From the NCBI GenBank assembly GCA_025517485.1, contig JAOPKB010000003.1:310001-374000 (forward strand): DNA of 64,000 nucleotides, given 5' to 3'. The position numbers and the translations under genes are program-made. Source of the stretch: Natronoglomus mannanivorans (GTDB lineage Archaea; Halobacteriota; Halobacteria; Halobacteriales; Natrialbaceae). Position 1 is the stretch's first letter. Each line of letters begins with the position of its first letter. Under the pieces are notes generated by a model, which was not told the origin of the DNA, made no database searches, and saw nothing but the letters and a program-made list of their open reading frames with translations. Below, piece by piece: positions 63,692-64,000 of the stretch.

Positions 63692-64000
63692 GGGACTGTC
63701 TGATCGATCCGAGAGTGTATATGTACTGGTTCCCACCGTCGGAAGCGGTATTGTCTCCGCGTCACCGATCCACTCACCGTGACCGGGGACGCCAGACGTC
63801 TCACGACGATTCCTCGAGGTCGACCGGGTCGATGCGGTGTCGGACCCACTCTCGGCCGATATCGGGGCGGGACCCGACCGCCTCCACGTCGAACCCCACG
63901 ACGACAGGTTCGACCGTCTCGATCGGGTTACGTTGTATCTAGACGCTGAACGGAGCGAATAGCTATACTGCTGGCACTCGAATATGTACTATGTTATCAC
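63692..64000. other. gene-free right edge
   Basis: 309 bases to the window end. Apart from the promoter of the 45-residue gene, only a short minus-strand frame (63801-63899) without an ATG is seen, and it is not called. Confidence 0.4.

Noticed and set aside
63801..63899. Possible 32-residue minus-strand gene starting GTG (with FDVEAVGSRPDIGREW)
   Set aside because: No ATG, a stop lies just upstream, and no promoter is visible. It could be a fragment, but the support is too thin.
1..64000. tRNA, rRNA or known riboswitch genes
   Set aside because: I looked in the larger intergenic gaps for cloverleaf arms and conserved loops and found none that were convincing.

Overview
The window is chromosomal DNA of a halophilic archaeon (class Halobacteria). 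The evidence is high GC with dense CTCGAG-type codon use, strongly acidic proteins, twin-arginine (Tat) signals on almost every exported protein, short or absent leaders behind TATA boxes, and archaeal-type genes (class I LysRS, S19e, PDCD5-like protein, Bat-type HTH regulator, PitA-like Cld/ABM fusion). A member of the Natrialbaceae-like cellulolytic or alkaliphilic haloarchaea would fit, but the genus cannot be fixed from sequence alone.

Region 1 (1-16.8 kb) is an extracellular polysaccharide-degradation island, all on the + strand. It holds the tail of one gene, three GH5 endoglucanase-like enzymes, two GH5_7 beta-mannanase-like enzymes, a PL14-like lyase/lectin-fold protein, a small non-catalytic carbohydrate-binding-like protein, and a large protein pairing that binding module with an unrecognised 390-residue module. 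Eight genes, counting the 7-residue tail at the left edge, end in the same ~62-residue dockerin-like double EF-hand domain whose first loop is degenerate in a conserved way. FN3, PKD, CBM6-like and LamG-like modules are shuffled between enzyme and dockerin. No cohesin, scaffoldin, sugar transporter or regulator is visible. Most genes have their own AT-rich TATA region, so this looks like a regulon-like cluster more than one operon.

Region 2 (17-27.5 kb) begins after a ~700 bp gene-free boundary. It holds a small membrane protein, an M28 aminopeptidase gene broken by one amber codon, truA, three sulfatase-superfamily genes with three different active-site sequences, a thioredoxin, gene debris, and a VapBC-like toxin-antitoxin pair whose toxin carries a zinc ribbon.

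Region 3 (27.5-41.2 kb) is housekeeping: phosphotransferase, hisS, a membrane histidine kinase, PP-loop ATPase, PDCD5-like protein, S19e, thiL, a site-2 protease, DUF7123, a MobB-like/MoaE fusion, pyrH-lysS, and a second, PDZ-bearing site-2 protease.

Region 4 (41.3-50.3 kb) holds a PadR regulator, a lipoprotein remnant, a PitA-like heme protein, a cupin, a split Tm-1-like pair (TIM barrel plus UPF0261), a Gfo/Idh/MocA oxidoreductase, small lipoprotein, membrane and zinc proteins, and a GNAT acetyltransferase.

Region 5 (50.3-64 kb) is rich in signalling. It has a receiver protein divergent from an eight-PAS histidine kinase, an LLM-class oxidoreductase, an IS200/IS605-derived non-autonomous element, an alpha/beta hydrolase, a MEDS histidine kinase, two DUF7344 proteins, a Bat-like regulator next to a palindromic MITE, small haloarchaeal proteins, and a YeiH-type transporter preceded by an overlapping 45-residue gene.
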